From Ruania suaedae (GTDB lineage Bacteria; Actinomycetota; Actinomycetes; Actinomycetales; Beutenbergiaceae): a DNA stretch of 64,000 bases. The position numbers and the translations under genes are program-made. This document shows, piece by piece, positions 9,152 to 17,577 of the stretch (position 1 is its first letter; every line of letters begins with the position of its first letter). Location: assembly GCF_021049265.1 (NCBI RefSeq), contig NZ_CP088018.1, positions 620,001-684,000 of the forward strand, read 5' to 3'. Under the pieces are notes generated by a model, which worked only from the letters and a program-made list of their open reading frames with translations, was not told the origin of the DNA and did not search any database.

Positions 9152-10270
9152 TCACAGACCGGCTCGGTCGGCCAGGACCTGACCGGCCGCGCCCAGCAGC
9201 ACGGCCTCCGCCCCGAGGCCGCTGGTCCGGGCCGTGAGGTGGTGCACATCGGAGGCGATCCGTGACTCCACCTCCGCGGCCATCGAGGCCGTCGTCACGT
9301 CCGTGACCACCCGCGGATCCCCGGCCAGGACCACCTCGGCGACGTCGAGCATGCCCACCACGACCGCCAGCACCACACCCAACCGGCGCCCGACCTCCTG
9401 CTGGGCGTCGAACACCTCCCGTAGCGTGCCGCCGGCGAACGCCGGGGCGGCCGCCTCCTGCACCAGTTGCTCGATCGTGCGGCCCCGGACGGGCCCACCG
9501 CCGGTGAGCGCCGGGTCCTCCAACCGCACGTGCCCGAATTCGCCGGCGGAGAAAGCGCTACCGCGGACGAGCTCGCCGCCCAGCACCAGGCCGGCACCCA
9601 GGCCGCGGCCCACCCGGACCACCAGCACATCACCCGAGGCGCCCGCGCAGGAGATCTCGGCGAGCGCGCCGGCGTCGCCGTCGTTGAGCACGGTGACCGG
9701 AAGGCCGGTCTCGGCCCGGAGCACGTCCCCGAGGCGGACGGCTCGCCACCCCAGGTTGGTGGAGCGTTGCACCGCGCCGTCCTCGTCGACGATCCCGGGC
9801 ACGCCGACGCCGATGCCCAGCAGCGGCACCTGGGCTCGTCCGACCAGACCTTGGACCAGGTCGACCGCGGCCACGAGGGTGTCCGGGCCTGCGTCGGCCA
9901 CCGGCACCTCCATCCGGTCCAGGAGCGTGCCGTCCAGGTCGGCGAGGGCACCGTGGAAGACCTCCTGGCGGCTGAGGTCGCAGGTGAGGACGTTGCGCGC
10001 ACCCGAGACGATGCGCAGCAGGCGTGCGGGTTTGCCCGGCCCGTCGCTGGTGCGCACGCCGGTCTCCTCCACCAGGCCCTCGTCGATGAGGGCGGCGACG
10101 AGCTCGGAGACGGTGATGCGCGACAGCTGCGTGCTGCGGGCGAGGTCGGAGCGGCTGGTCTCGGGTGAGCGGCGCAGATGGCGCAGCACCAGGGCGCGGT
10201 TGTGGTGCCGGGCATCGCGCGGGAGGAGCTTGCCCTCGCGCAGCGGGCCCCCGGAACGATGGGCGCTCAT
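9152..10270 (-). CDS. ROK-family transcriptional regulator lacking the zinc signature
   Basis: The 372-residue protein has an N-terminal winged HTH (HHNRALVLRHLRR...SRSDLARSTQLSRITVSELV, residues about 23-60) followed by a ROK sugar-kinase-like domain (LLGIGVGVPGIVDEDG, VLNDGDAGALAEI, VVRVGRGLGAGLVL). It is probably a sugar-responsive repressor. The usual ROK C-x-C-G-x-x-G-C-x-E zinc motif after G-E-x-G-H is absent: GEFGHVRLEDPALTGG has no cysteines. The fold-stabilising zinc is therefore lost or replaced. The target is unknown; the nearest genes are the two-component pair downstream and sugar locus 1 upstream. Confidence 0.88.
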   Translation of the reverse strand: MSAHRSGGPLREGKLLPRDARHHNRALVLRHLRRSPETSRSDLARSTQLSRITVSELVAALIDEGLVEETGVRTSDGPGKPARLLRIVSGARNVLTCDLSRQEVFHGALADLDGTLLDRMEVPVADAGPDTLVAAVDLVQGLVGRAQVPLLGIGVGVPGIVDEDGAVQRSTNLGWRAVRLGDVLRAETGLPVTVLNDGDAGALAEISCAGASGDVLVVRVGRGLGAGLVLGGELVRGSAFSAGEFGHVRLEDPALTGGGPVRGRTIEQLVQEAAAPAFAGGTLREVFDAQQEVGRRLGVVLAVVVGMLDVAEVVLAGDPRVVTDVTTASMAAEVESRIASDVHHLTARTSGLGAEAVLLGAAGQVLADRAGL

Positions 10271-10518
10271 CGCGGGACTCCGGGAGGCAGGGGACGCTGG
10301 CGGTGGTTCATGTCACCAAGGATGCCGCCCCGCGCCTGTTCCTGTACACGAATTCCGGCCCGCGGCTGCGTGGAGATGTTGTTGCGTGTTTCTGCGGCCG
10401 GTCGCCGTGACGATCGACGTGACGGCGCTCGTGTTAATGTCGCACCAGGTCGCTTCTTGTGACTGTCATCGCCGCCGGAAGGGAAAGTTTCCGGTGCGCC
10501 ACTTCGTAGAATGGAGCA

Positions 10519-10926
10519 ATGATGAGTGTGAAGCAGCAAGTATCCACCGATGCCGCCCCGGCCCCGCTGTCGGTCTTCTCCCAGGGTGTGCGTCGCGGCC
10601 CGTTCCTGCAGGTTTCCGGGCAGGGGCCGGTGGATCCGGCCTCGGGCGAGTACCTGTTCGCCGGGGATGTGAAGGCGCAGACCAAGCGCACGCTCGCGAA
10701 TATCCTGGCCATTCTGGAGGCGGGCGAGGCGACCTTGGCGGATGTGATGATGTTCCGTGTCTATCTGACCAAGCGAGAGGATTTCGCTCCTTTCAACGAG
10801 GCCTATGCCGAATTCCTCCAGGAAAATGGCGCAGGTGATGTCCTTCCGTCGCGGACGACGGTTTTCACGGGCCTTCCCCGGGAAGAGATGCTGGTGGAGA
10901 TCGACGCCTTCGCCGTCTGCGACTGA
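10519..10926 (+). CDS. RidA/YjgF-family enamine/imine deaminase
   Basis: The 135-residue protein has the canonical RidA ending LPSRTTVFTGLPREEMLVEI. Arg112 and Glu127 match the conserved catalytic arginine and glutamate, so it should hydrolyse reactive enamine/imine products of PLP enzymes. It lies tail to tail with a PLP-dependent lyase-like gene (18-base gap), which fits that role. It starts ATG-ATG at 10519; either methionine is possible. The upstream 247 bases hold a short GC hairpin (10475-10480 with 10489-10494) and no other recognisable signal. Confidence 0.9.
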   Translation: MMSVKQQVSTDAAPAPLSVFSQGVRRGPFLQVSGQGPVDPASGEYLFAGDVKAQTKRTLANILAILEAGEATLADVMMFRVYLTKREDFAPFNEAYAEFLQENGAGDVLPSRTTVFTGLPREEMLVEIDAFAVCD

Positions 10927-10943
10927 GTCGTTCGCCTCACCTC

Positions 10944-12071
10944 TCACCGCAGGCTCTGCAACGCGCGGAGCACGCCCCCGGTCACTGCCTCCCCCTCGCC
11001 GGGGAGCAGTGGCTGGGGGTTGAGCGCGATCGTGTCCGATGCCGTGACCAGCACGACGACGCGCGGGTCCTGGTCCCAGAGCAGGGACGTCAGTTCCTCG
11101 GCACGTGGCCCGGGCAGGGTGAGCATCGCCCGCGGGTGCGGCTGCCCGGCCTCGCTGGGATAGCCCTGCCACGCGTGCACCGCGGCGACAGCGGGGCCCG
11201 TGGCGCCCGTGAGTTCCTCGATCCACGTCCGCACCTGGTCCTCATAGGACTGCAGCAGGGCGGGCTCGTCGGCGGCGAGCGAGGCCTCGACGGCATGCAC
11301 GATCCCGGCGAGCTCCTCCTTGCCGACCTTGTAACCGCGGCCGATGCCGTGGTGGGGGGAGGCGTGCACGCCGACCCCGGCGACGAGGTCACCGCGTCCG
11401 AGCACCAGCCCACTGGTCTGCGGCCCGCGCAGCCCCTTGCCGCCGGAGAAGACGACGAGATCGGCGCCGGCCTCGACCGTGTAGTGCCACAGCGAGGAGA
11501 CCGGCGGGATCTGGGCGGCCGCGTCGACGAGCACCGGGACCTGCCGCTCGTGGGCGAGGGCCACAATCTCGGGAAGGGTGATCCCGGGGGCCGGGTACTG
11601 GGTGCCCGCGAACCACAGCACGCAGGCGGTGCGCGGCCCCAGCACCGCTGCCAGTGCCTGTGGATCGGCCTCGCACTCGACGATGCGGACGCCCAGCTGA
11701 CGGGCCGAGAGATCGTAGGCGTTGCGCTGCGGCGTGAGCATCACCACCTCGTCCGGCAGGTGGGCAGGGATGGCGGGGAAGGACTCGAGGACGTCCTCGT
11801 GCCCGACCGTCACACACGAGGCCACCGCGAGGCTCAGCCCGGCCGCCGCCCCGGCGGTGACCGCGGCGGCCTCGTTGCCGGTGAGGGCTGCCAGGTGCTC
11901 ACCCGCGCGCCGGTAGGCCTGCGGCAGGTCGATGTACCGGCTGCCCGCATCGGCCATGGCGGCCAGGGTCTCGGGGCGCATCACCGACCCACCGAGCTTG
12001 GTGAGGGTGGCGGCCGCATTGACGATGCGCCCGCTGTGTCCGCGGCCCGGCATCGGCTCCGGCGCGCTCAA
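10944..12071 (-). CDS. PLP-dependent SelA/aminotransferase-V-like enzyme (amino-sugar-acid lyase type)
   Basis: The 375-residue fold-type I PLP enzyme starts with a RIVNAAATLTKLGGSVM segment (about 15-31) typical of the SelA-like/D-glucosaminate-6-phosphate ammonia-lyase group. Asp183 (VDAAAQIPP) should bind the PLP ring nitrogen, and Lys212 in FSGGKGLRGPQTSG the cofactor. It is not true selenocysteine synthase: no selenocysteine genes are nearby. The start is read as TTG overlapping the upstream stop (TTGA); ATG at 12053 is the alternative. It is the last gene of the GH20-esterase-esterase operon, so an amino sugar or a derived acid is a reasonable substrate. The exact reaction is an inference. 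Confidence 0.78.
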   Translation of the reverse strand: MSAPEPMPGRGHSGRIVNAAATLTKLGGSVMRPETLAAMADAGSRYIDLPQAYRRAGEHLAALTGNEAAAVTAGAAAGLSLAVASCVTVGHEDVLESFPAIPAHLPDEVVMLTPQRNAYDLSARQLGVRIVECEADPQALAAVLGPRTACVLWFAGTQYPAPGITLPEIVALAHERQVPVLVDAAAQIPPVSSLWHYTVEAGADLVVFSGGKGLRGPQTSGLVLGRGDLVAGVGVHASPHHGIGRGYKVGKEELAGIVHAVEASLAADEPALLQSYEDQVRTWIEELTGATGPAVAAVHAWQGYPSEAGQPHPRAMLTLPGPRAEELTSLLWDQDPRVVVLVTASDTIALNPQPLLPGEGEAVTGGVLRALQSLR

Positions 12072-12976
12072 CGCTCTCCCGGCAGTGCGAGCGCGGCCTC
12101 CAGGAAACGGCTCCTGGCGTCCACGCCGAGTCGCGCGGCGAGCCAGGCGTCCCGGGCGTCGTCGTCGAGGCGGTCCTGATGGCTCACGCGCAGGCGGTCG
12201 CCCGCGCCGAGTGCCTCCAGCAGACCTGAGCCCGCGGCGAGGTCGCCGTCGTCGAGACAGACGAGCGTCGGTGCGCTCACCGACGGCGCGTGCGCCTCCG
12301 GTTCGAACAGCGTCAGCGTGCGCCGGACCGCCTCGGCGGCCTCGGGGCGGTGACGCCGCAGGTCGTTGATCTCCTGCAGCGGATAGCTCCCGGTGGAGCG
12401 GGCGCGCTCCCAGGCCCGGGTCAGGTGCAGCCGGTCGACCCGGACCGCCGCCACCTGCGGCCCCCGGGCGGCGACGAGCACGGCGATGTCGTCACCGACC
12501 AGGCCCACCCGGTCGCGGTCGACGGCGGGGTGGGAGCAGAGCACCTCGAGGCCGCGGAGCCCGTCGGCGACGATGCCCCGGCCCAGGTACTCGGCGGGGT
12601 CCTCGGCCCCGGCGAGCAGTGCGCCGGGGTAGGGCGCCCGGTAGGAGGCGTCGGCGAGCCGCTGCCCGCGGTGCATCACCGTGAGCACGACGTAGCGCTC
12701 GCGTTCGTTGCTGTGCGGGGTGTGGTTCACCGACCCGTGCCGCGGCAGCTCCAGCAGGCCGGGGTGGGGGCCGGGCGCCGTCGGGACACTGAGGAAACCG
12801 GCGATGCGGTGGTGACCGGAGCCCCGGTGCCCCACGCTGCTCATCGTGATCTCCCAGAACTCGAAGTCCGGGGTGCTGCGCACGGGATCGCGGCGGGAGT
12901 GCATCGACACCGGGACGGCGGACAGCTCGGCGTCCAGGTCGGCCCAGTAGTCGCTCCAGGATGCGTTGACGATCAT
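12068..12976 (-). CDS. AXE1/CE7-like alpha/beta hydrolase without catalytic serine
   Basis: The 302-residue protein follows the CE7 acetyl-esterase layout of its upstream neighbour (N-terminal YWADLD, P-G-x-L-E-L-P-R-H, M-H-R-G-Q, V-D-R-D-R-V-G-L-V-G). Where the neighbour has the nucleophile elbow GSSQGG this one has GDD (161-163), and the GCGHDAG histidine loop is replaced by a VSHQDRLD segment. It should therefore not work as a serine esterase. It may be a binding or partner pseudoenzyme, or a decaying paralogue, but the frame is intact and both ends overlap neighbours (ATGA and TTGA). The start is the ATG inside the upstream stop overlap. Confidence 0.75.
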   Translation of the reverse strand: MIVNASWSDYWADLDAELSAVPVSMHSRRDPVRSTPDFEFWEITMSSVGHRGSGHHRIAGFLSVPTAPGPHPGLLELPRHGSVNHTPHSNERERYVVLTVMHRGQRLADASYRAPYPGALLAGAEDPAEYLGRGIVADGLRGLEVLCSHPAVDRDRVGLVGDDIAVLVAARGPQVAAVRVDRLHLTRAWERARSTGSYPLQEINDLRRHRPEAAEAVRRTLTLFEPEAHAPSVSAPTLVCLDDGDLAAGSGLLEALGAGDRLRVSHQDRLDDDARDAWLAARLGVDARSRFLEAALALPGER

Positions 12977-13968
12977 GCGTTGCTCCCGGCCAGGTCGGCC
13001 TCCACCCGTGCGCCGGCCGGCCGCAGGTGGGAGGCGAGGAAACGATCGATGTGCTCCGACATCCAGGGCAGGCCCGCGTCGTGCCCGCACCCGGGCCAGG
13101 CGAGCAGCTCGGTCGGTGCCCCGGTCAGGGCCTCGACGAGGGCGTAGCCGGTCTCGGGCGGGCAGACGTCGTCACCGAGACCGATGTAGACCTGCGTGGG
13201 GCAGCGCACCGAGCCCGCGAGGTTGAGGCAGTCCAGGTATCCGGCGGCCTCGGTCACGGCCTCGAGCAGACCCGGGTCCTGCTGCAGCAGCTCGCGGACC
13301 TCCTGGTAGGGGTAGGTGCGGGTGAGCCGGACCGAGTCCATCACCCCGCACATGAACGGGGCGCCGGCGCTGACGGCGGCCACCGATCCCGCCCGCAGTG
13401 CTCCCACGAGCACGCCCAGGCCCCCGCCCTGGCTGGAGCCGTGCACGCCGACGCGATCGTCGTCGACCTCCGGCATCGCCCGCAGCACGTCGAAGGCGCG
13501 CACGACGTCGAGGTAGAACGAGCGGTAGGTGGAGGTCCACGGGTCGAGCAGGCCATCGACGAGCAGCCCCGGGTAACCCGGGTTGACCTGGTCGCGTGAG
13601 CGCACCTTGCCGCGCGGGGCCACCGAGCACACCGCATAGCCGGCCGCGGCGAACGCGGTCGGCACGATCGGGTCGGAGATGTAGCCCGGGATGACCAACA
13701 GGCCGGGCAGGGATCCGGGCGCGTGCTCACCGGCGGGTCGGGCGTACCACCCGGCCACCCGCACGTCGCCGGCGCTGTCGAAGCGCAGATCGAACACGTC
13801 CACCTCGGGCGTGCTCATATCGGGCCGGTGGGTCGAGACCGCGGCGGGGTCGGTGCGGTCAAGGTAGCGCAGGGAGGAGGCCCAGTACTCGTCGAAGTCC
13901 GCAGGCCGGTGCGCCCGGATGGCCAGCCGGCCGGGGTCGGCGGCGGCCGCGTCCTCCACGGGTCGCAT
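12973..13968 (-). CDS. Acetyl esterase, CE7/AXE1 family
   Basis: This 331-residue cytoplasmic esterase has no signal peptide. The nucleophile elbow HGSSQGGG places Ser179; Asp265/266 in GLGDDVCPP and His295 in GCGHDAG complete a triad. PRGK (118-121) replaces the RGQ motif of CE7 enzymes. CE7 members remove acetyl groups from short xylo-oligosaccharides and other small acetylated compounds. Here it is sandwiched between a GH20-like hydrolase and a serine-less paralogue, which suggests deacetylation of imported glycan fragments. The ATG overlaps the stop of the GH20-like gene. Confidence 0.87.
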   Translation of the reverse strand: MRPVEDAAAADPGRLAIRAHRPADFDEYWASSLRYLDRTDPAAVSTHRPDMSTPEVDVFDLRFDSAGDVRVAGWYARPAGEHAPGSLPGLLVIPGYISDPIVPTAFAAAGYAVCSVAPRGKVRSRDQVNPGYPGLLVDGLLDPWTSTYRSFYLDVVRAFDVLRAMPEVDDDRVGVHGSSQGGGLGVLVGALRAGSVAAVSAGAPFMCGVMDSVRLTRTYPYQEVRELLQQDPGLLEAVTEAAGYLDCLNLAGSVRCPTQVYIGLGDDVCPPETGYALVEALTGAPTELLAWPGCGHDAGLPWMSEHIDRFLASHLRPAGARVEADLAGSNA

Positions 13969-15779
13969 CACAGACCTGCCGCCGCGGTCGCGAGCCGTGC
14001 GCGGAGGGCGTCGAAACGCCCGACCGAGTCGTCCAGGCCGCCCGGCCGGGAGCGGGCCAGCCACAGCGGGCGGAAGTCCTCGCGCAGGGCGTCCAGGCGG
14101 TGCAGGAGCACGACGGCGGCCTCCGGGCTCAGCGTCTCCAGTCCGCCGTGCCCGAGGCGCAGCACGTCGAGACCGAAACGCGACCACGCGATCAGGTGCG
14201 CCAGCTCGGCCAGGACGAGGTCGCCGTCCTGGGAGGCGGGGGCTGCGCCGTCGAGAAGGTCGAGTGCTTCGGTGAGCACGCGCTCGGCCGCCTCGATGCC
14301 GGCCGCACCCGGCCAGCTGTGCGCCGGGATGTTCCCGGCCCGGTGCAGCACCGTGAAGGCCTGGCTGGCGTTGAGCAGCGGCGCGTCCAGGGCGGCGGTC
14401 GCGCGGCCGGCGTGGACCAGCGCCCGGCCGGTACGGCCGGTCGGGTCGAGGGTGACGAACCGGTTCGCGAGCTCGTCGAGATCGTGCGCGTCGTTGGCGT
14501 CCACGCCCCAGGCGATCGCGCCCGAGAGCAGCAGCGGGACGAAGGCCGTCACGTAGCCGTCGTGCATCCCGTGGTCGCCCCATTGGGTGGTGAGGTACCC
14601 GGTGGACTTCACCTCCAGCCCGAGCCGGGCGACGTCGACGAGGTTCTCGACGGCGTTCTCGAGCCGCCCGGTGAAGGACTGCCAGGTGCTGGTGCCCGGT
14701 GCGACCCAGAACGGCACGCCCGCCTCGATCAGGTGGGTGGCGCGGCCCCGTGCGCCTTCGCGGGTGGTGTCGACGTCGAAGGCGATGTCCTGCCAGTGCT
14801 GGCGCAGCGTGGCGTCGGCCCCGTCGATGACGGCCGCCGCGAGGGACGGGGCGTCGTACTGCCACACGATCGGCACCGCGCCCTCGGGCACGCGGCCCAT
14901 CAGCTCGGGGTGCTCGGCGAAGATGTCGGCCCAGAAGCCGACGGTGTAGCCCTGCTCGGTGAGGGGCTTGAGGAGGCGCTCGACGTAGTCGAAGTAGACA
15001 TCGCCCCGGCCGCGGCGGGCCACCTCGCCGGCGGAGGCGCCCAGGCCCAGCTCGAACGGTTCGTCGGCGCCGATGTTGATCGTCGTGCTCCGCACGCAGG
15101 AGGCGACCTCGGTGATCAGCGAGAGGGCGAGCTCAGCGGCCTGCTCGGTCGGCTCCATGGTGGCGGCCACCCGGTGGTCGTCACCCCACTGGAAGCCGTC
15201 GGGGCACTCGGCGAGGTGGCGGTACTCCTCGTGCTTGAGCCAGCGCTCCATGTGACCCAGGCAGTTCAGCGCCGGGACGAGGTCGATCCCGCGGGCGGCG
15301 CACTCGTCGTCGAGCCAGCGCAGGTCCTCGGGGGTGAAGGGCGAGGCGGCCTCCCAGACCTTGCTGTGCTCGCGCCACGCGAAGGTGTGCTCGATGTAGA
15401 GCTCGAGGTGGTTCAATCGCGCCTTCGCGGCCAGGTCGAGGTAGCGCAGCAGCGATCGGCGGTTGGGGACGCGGTCGCGGCTGCAGTCGAGCATGAAGCC
15501 GCGGACCGGGAAGTCGGGATGGTCCTCGATGAGCAGCGCGCTGGACTCGAAATCGGCGTGGGCCCGGGCCTGGTCGAGCGTGTCCAGCCCGTAGCGCAGT
15601 CCGGCGTCGTCGCTGTGGGCGAGCTCGACGCCGTCGGGGCCGGTACGCAACCGGTACCCCTGGGCCGGCACGGCCGGGTCGAGCACCACGCGCGGCGCCT
15701 GCCCGGTCGGGGCTCCCGGGCCCGGGGCGACGTCGGCTCGGCGAGGGCGGGGGAATAGGGAGTGCTGCAGCGAGGACAC
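13968..15779 (-). CDS. GH20-type beta-N-acetylhexosaminidase-like glycosidase
   Basis: The 603-residue protein has a short N-terminal domain of the GH20b type (to about 85; RTGPDGVELAHSDDAGLRYGL) and a TIM barrel starting near PVRGFMLDCSRD. The Asp239-Glu240 pair in NIGADEP matches the Asp-Glu catalytic pair of GH20, which uses the substrate acetamido group as nucleophile. There is no signal peptide, so it acts on imported oligosaccharides. The GTG at 15779 is preferred for its TGGAG 8-9 bases upstream; the ATG at 15824 lacks a ribosome site. It is the first gene of a four-gene minus-strand operon, divergent from an ABC importer. The specificity is an inference. Confidence 0.82.
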   Translation of the reverse strand: MSSLQHSLFPRPRRADVAPGPGAPTGQAPRVVLDPAVPAQGYRLRTGPDGVELAHSDDAGLRYGLDTLDQARAHADFESSALLIEDHPDFPVRGFMLDCSRDRVPNRRSLLRYLDLAAKARLNHLELYIEHTFAWREHSKVWEAASPFTPEDLRWLDDECAARGIDLVPALNCLGHMERWLKHEEYRHLAECPDGFQWGDDHRVAATMEPTEQAAELALSLITEVASCVRSTTINIGADEPFELGLGASAGEVARRGRGDVYFDYVERLLKPLTEQGYTVGFWADIFAEHPELMGRVPEGAVPIVWQYDAPSLAAAVIDGADATLRQHWQDIAFDVDTTREGARGRATHLIEAGVPFWVAPGTSTWQSFTGRLENAVENLVDVARLGLEVKSTGYLTTQWGDHGMHDGYVTAFVPLLLSGAIAWGVDANDAHDLDELANRFVTLDPTGRTGRALVHAGRATAALDAPLLNASQAFTVLHRAGNIPAHSWPGAAGIEAAERVLTEALDLLDGAAPASQDGDLVLAELAHLIAWSRFGLDVLRLGHGGLETLSPEAAVVLLHRLDALREDFRPLWLARSRPGGLDDSVGRFDALRARLATAAAGL

Positions 15780-15916
15780 GCGAAAGGCTCCAAGGTTGGA
15801 TCGGATGAGGCAGTCGAGGCTCATTAAGCACAGGTGCCTGACAAAACGTAGACAGATGGGCATGACGTTGTCCAGGGCCGCGGGCGGTGGTGCCGCGGAT
15901 CGGACCTGAGTTCGCA

Positions 15917-15930
15917 TAACAGTCCTGTTA
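15917..15930. promoter_or_regulatory. Perfect inverted repeat TAACAG-tc-CTGTTA, candidate operator
   Basis: Two 6-bp arms flank a 2-bp centre, the spacing expected for a dimeric HTH regulator. It lies about 140 bases upstream of the GH20 start and 270 upstream of the importer start. Confidence 0.5.
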
Positions 15931-16039
15931 CGGCGCCATACTCGAGGGCCGAGCGCATGTGTCGACCATGTATCGTCGTATTTCGGCGACGTGAAATGTC
16001 GGGGCAGAGCGGCCCGACGGATCGAAGAGGACGAGATTG

Positions 16040-16064
16040 CGATGTATAACTTACAAATACATCG
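16040..16064. promoter_or_regulatory. Inverted repeat CGATGTAT-n9-ATACATCG, candidate operator
   Basis: Perfect 8-bp arms (16040-16047 and 16057-16064) surround a 9-base AT-rich centre in an otherwise GC-rich genome. It lies about 135 bases before the substrate-binding protein gene. Confidence 0.5.
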
Positions 16065-16199
16065 ATCGTCGCCGCCGGTAGACCGCGACGCGAGCCGGCC
16101 GCTCGAGAGTGGCGGTGGCGTGACCGAACACAGGTCCGCCGACCGGTACCCGGCACCGAGAAGCACGTGAGCACGCCCGCAGGGGCGGAAGGAGACATC

Positions 16200-17474
16200 A
16201 TGAGAAGTCAACGTCGAGCGGCGCTGGTCGCTGCCACGATGGCGGGGGCGCTCGCCCTCACCGCCTGTTCCTCCGGCGGCGGGTCCTCCGACGCCGAGGA
16301 GAGCGCCGACCTGACCGTATGGTTCATGCGCAACGATGTGCCCGAGGTCGCTCAGGAGTGGCTGGTGGACACGTGGGCCGAGCAGAACGACGGCGCCGAG
16401 CTGACCATCGAGATCCAGGACTGGGACGGCATCGTCACCCGCCTGCAGACCACCCTCGCCAGCCCGGACCAGACCCCCGACCTGGTCGAGTTCGGTAACT
16501 CGCAGGTGATCACCTTCAGTGCCGCCGGTGCCCTCAGCGACATCTCGGACATGCAGGAGGAGATCGGCGGCGACGAGCTCGTCCCCAGCCTCGTGGAGGC
16601 CGGGACCTTCGACGGCTCGCTGTACGCGGCCCCGATGTTCGCCGGATCCCGGGTGATCTACTACCGCGAGTCCCTCTTCGAGGAGGCCGGCATCCCGCTG
16701 CCCACCTCGATCGAGGAGCTCACCGACGCGGCGATCGCGCTGCAGGCAGCCAACCCGGAGGGCACCGACGACTTCGAGGGCATGTACCTGCCGGCCCGCG
16801 ACTTCGGCTCGGCCATGGGTTGGGTCTTCACCTACGGGGCGAACTTCGCCGAGCAGGACGGCGAGGAGTGGGTCGGCACCCTCTCCGAGCCCGAGGGCAT
16901 CGCGGCGCTGGAGAACCTGCAGCGCCTCTACACGGAGGGCACCGCCACGGCGGCCTCCGCCAGCGTCGACGAGTCGCGCCAGCCCTACATCGCCTACAAC
17001 GAGGGGCGCGCCGGGATGTTCTCCGGCCTGCACCTGATGTACGACGAGATCGCGCCCGAGCTGCAGGAGGACACCGGCGTGATGGCACTGCCCGGTGAGG
17101 AGCCCGGCTCGGTCGGTCACGTGTTCGCCGGCGGCTCCAACCTCGGCATCCCCGCCGCCTCGGAGAACCAGGAGTACGCCCGTGACCTGCTGCGCCTGAC
17201 GATGAGCGAGGAGTTCCAGACCTACTTCGCCTCCGACGGTGGCTGGGTCCCCGGCAACAGCACCTACGCGGAGCCGCTGGCCGAGACCGAGGTCGGCGAG
17301 GCAGAGATCACCGCCGTGGAGAACGCCGTCATGACCCCGAACGCCGAGAACTGGGGCGTCGTCGAGGGCAACGACGTCATCCGGGACATGATGGTCCAGC
17401 TCGCGCAGGGGGAGGACCCGCAGACCCTCGCGGCCGACACCGACGCGACGGTGGCTCAGCTGCTCAACGACTGA
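16200..17474 (+). CDS. ABC sugar importer substrate-binding lipoprotein (locus 1)
   Basis: This 424-residue family 1 extracellular solute-binding protein has a basic start, a hydrophobic stretch and a lipobox ALTACS (acylated Cys near residue 22). The mature protein reads ADLTVWFMRNDVPE, then DLVEFGNSQV and PMFAGSRVIYYRES, a MalE-like pattern of oligosaccharide binders. The ATG at 16200 is chosen for GGAAGGAG just upstream. Two permease genes follow but no ATPase, so a shared ATPase is presumably used. A 15-bp perfect hairpin directly after the stop probably stabilises this 5' part of the message so that more binding protein than permease is made. Confidence 0.92.
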   Translation: MRSQRRAALVAATMAGALALTACSSGGGSSDAEESADLTVWFMRNDVPEVAQEWLVDTWAEQNDGAELTIEIQDWDGIVTRLQTTLASPDQTPDLVEFGNSQVITFSAAGALSDISDMQEEIGGDELVPSLVEAGTFDGSLYAAPMFAGSRVIYYRESLFEEAGIPLPTSIEELTDAAIALQAANPEGTDDFEGMYLPARDFGSAMGWVFTYGANFAEQDGEEWVGTLSEPEGIAALENLQRLYTEGTATAASASVDESRQPYIAYNEGRAGMFSGLHLMYDEIAPELQEDTGVMALPGEEPGSVGHVFAGGSNLGIPAASENQEYARDLLRLTMSEEFQTYFASDGGWVPGNSTYAEPLAETEVGEAEITAVENAVMTPNAENWGVVEGNDVIRDMMVQLAQGEDPQTLAADTDATVAQLLND

Positions 17475-17479
17475 CCCTC

Positions 17480-17514
17480 GGACCGGGACCGGGCAGCACG
17501 CCCGGTCCCGGTCC
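17480..17514 (+). terminator. 15-bp perfect intra-operon hairpin (attenuator or mRNA stabiliser)
   Basis: Arms 17480-17494 and 17500-17514 pair perfectly around a 5-nt loop, starting 6 bases after the stop of the binding-protein gene and 64 bases before the first permease. Position and strength match malE-type intercistronic structures; partial termination or protection from 3' exonucleases are both possible. Confidence 0.75.
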
Positions 17515-17577
17515 TTGTGGCTGGTCCTGATGCCGGCGCCCCGCGCGAAGCGGGGGCCGGGGACGAGGAGGACAACC

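Larger units (their letters stand above)
15780..16199. promoter_or_regulatory. 420-bp divergent control region of sugar locus 1
   Basis: This gene-free region separates the GH20 operon (minus) from the substrate-binding protein gene (plus) and is less GC-rich than its surroundings. It holds two inverted repeats, listed separately (15917-15930 and 16040-16064). A strong Shine-Dalgarno GGAAGGAG (16186-16193) lies before the ATG at 16200. No convincing -35/-10 pair was found. No regulator gene is adjacent, so control is from elsewhere; the ROK protein at 9152-10270 is the nearest candidate. Confidence 0.6.

Noticed and set aside
10944-12071. True selenocysteine synthase (selA)
   Set aside because: No selB, selC or selD is nearby, and the protein is shorter and of the SelA-like lyase type within a sugar operon.
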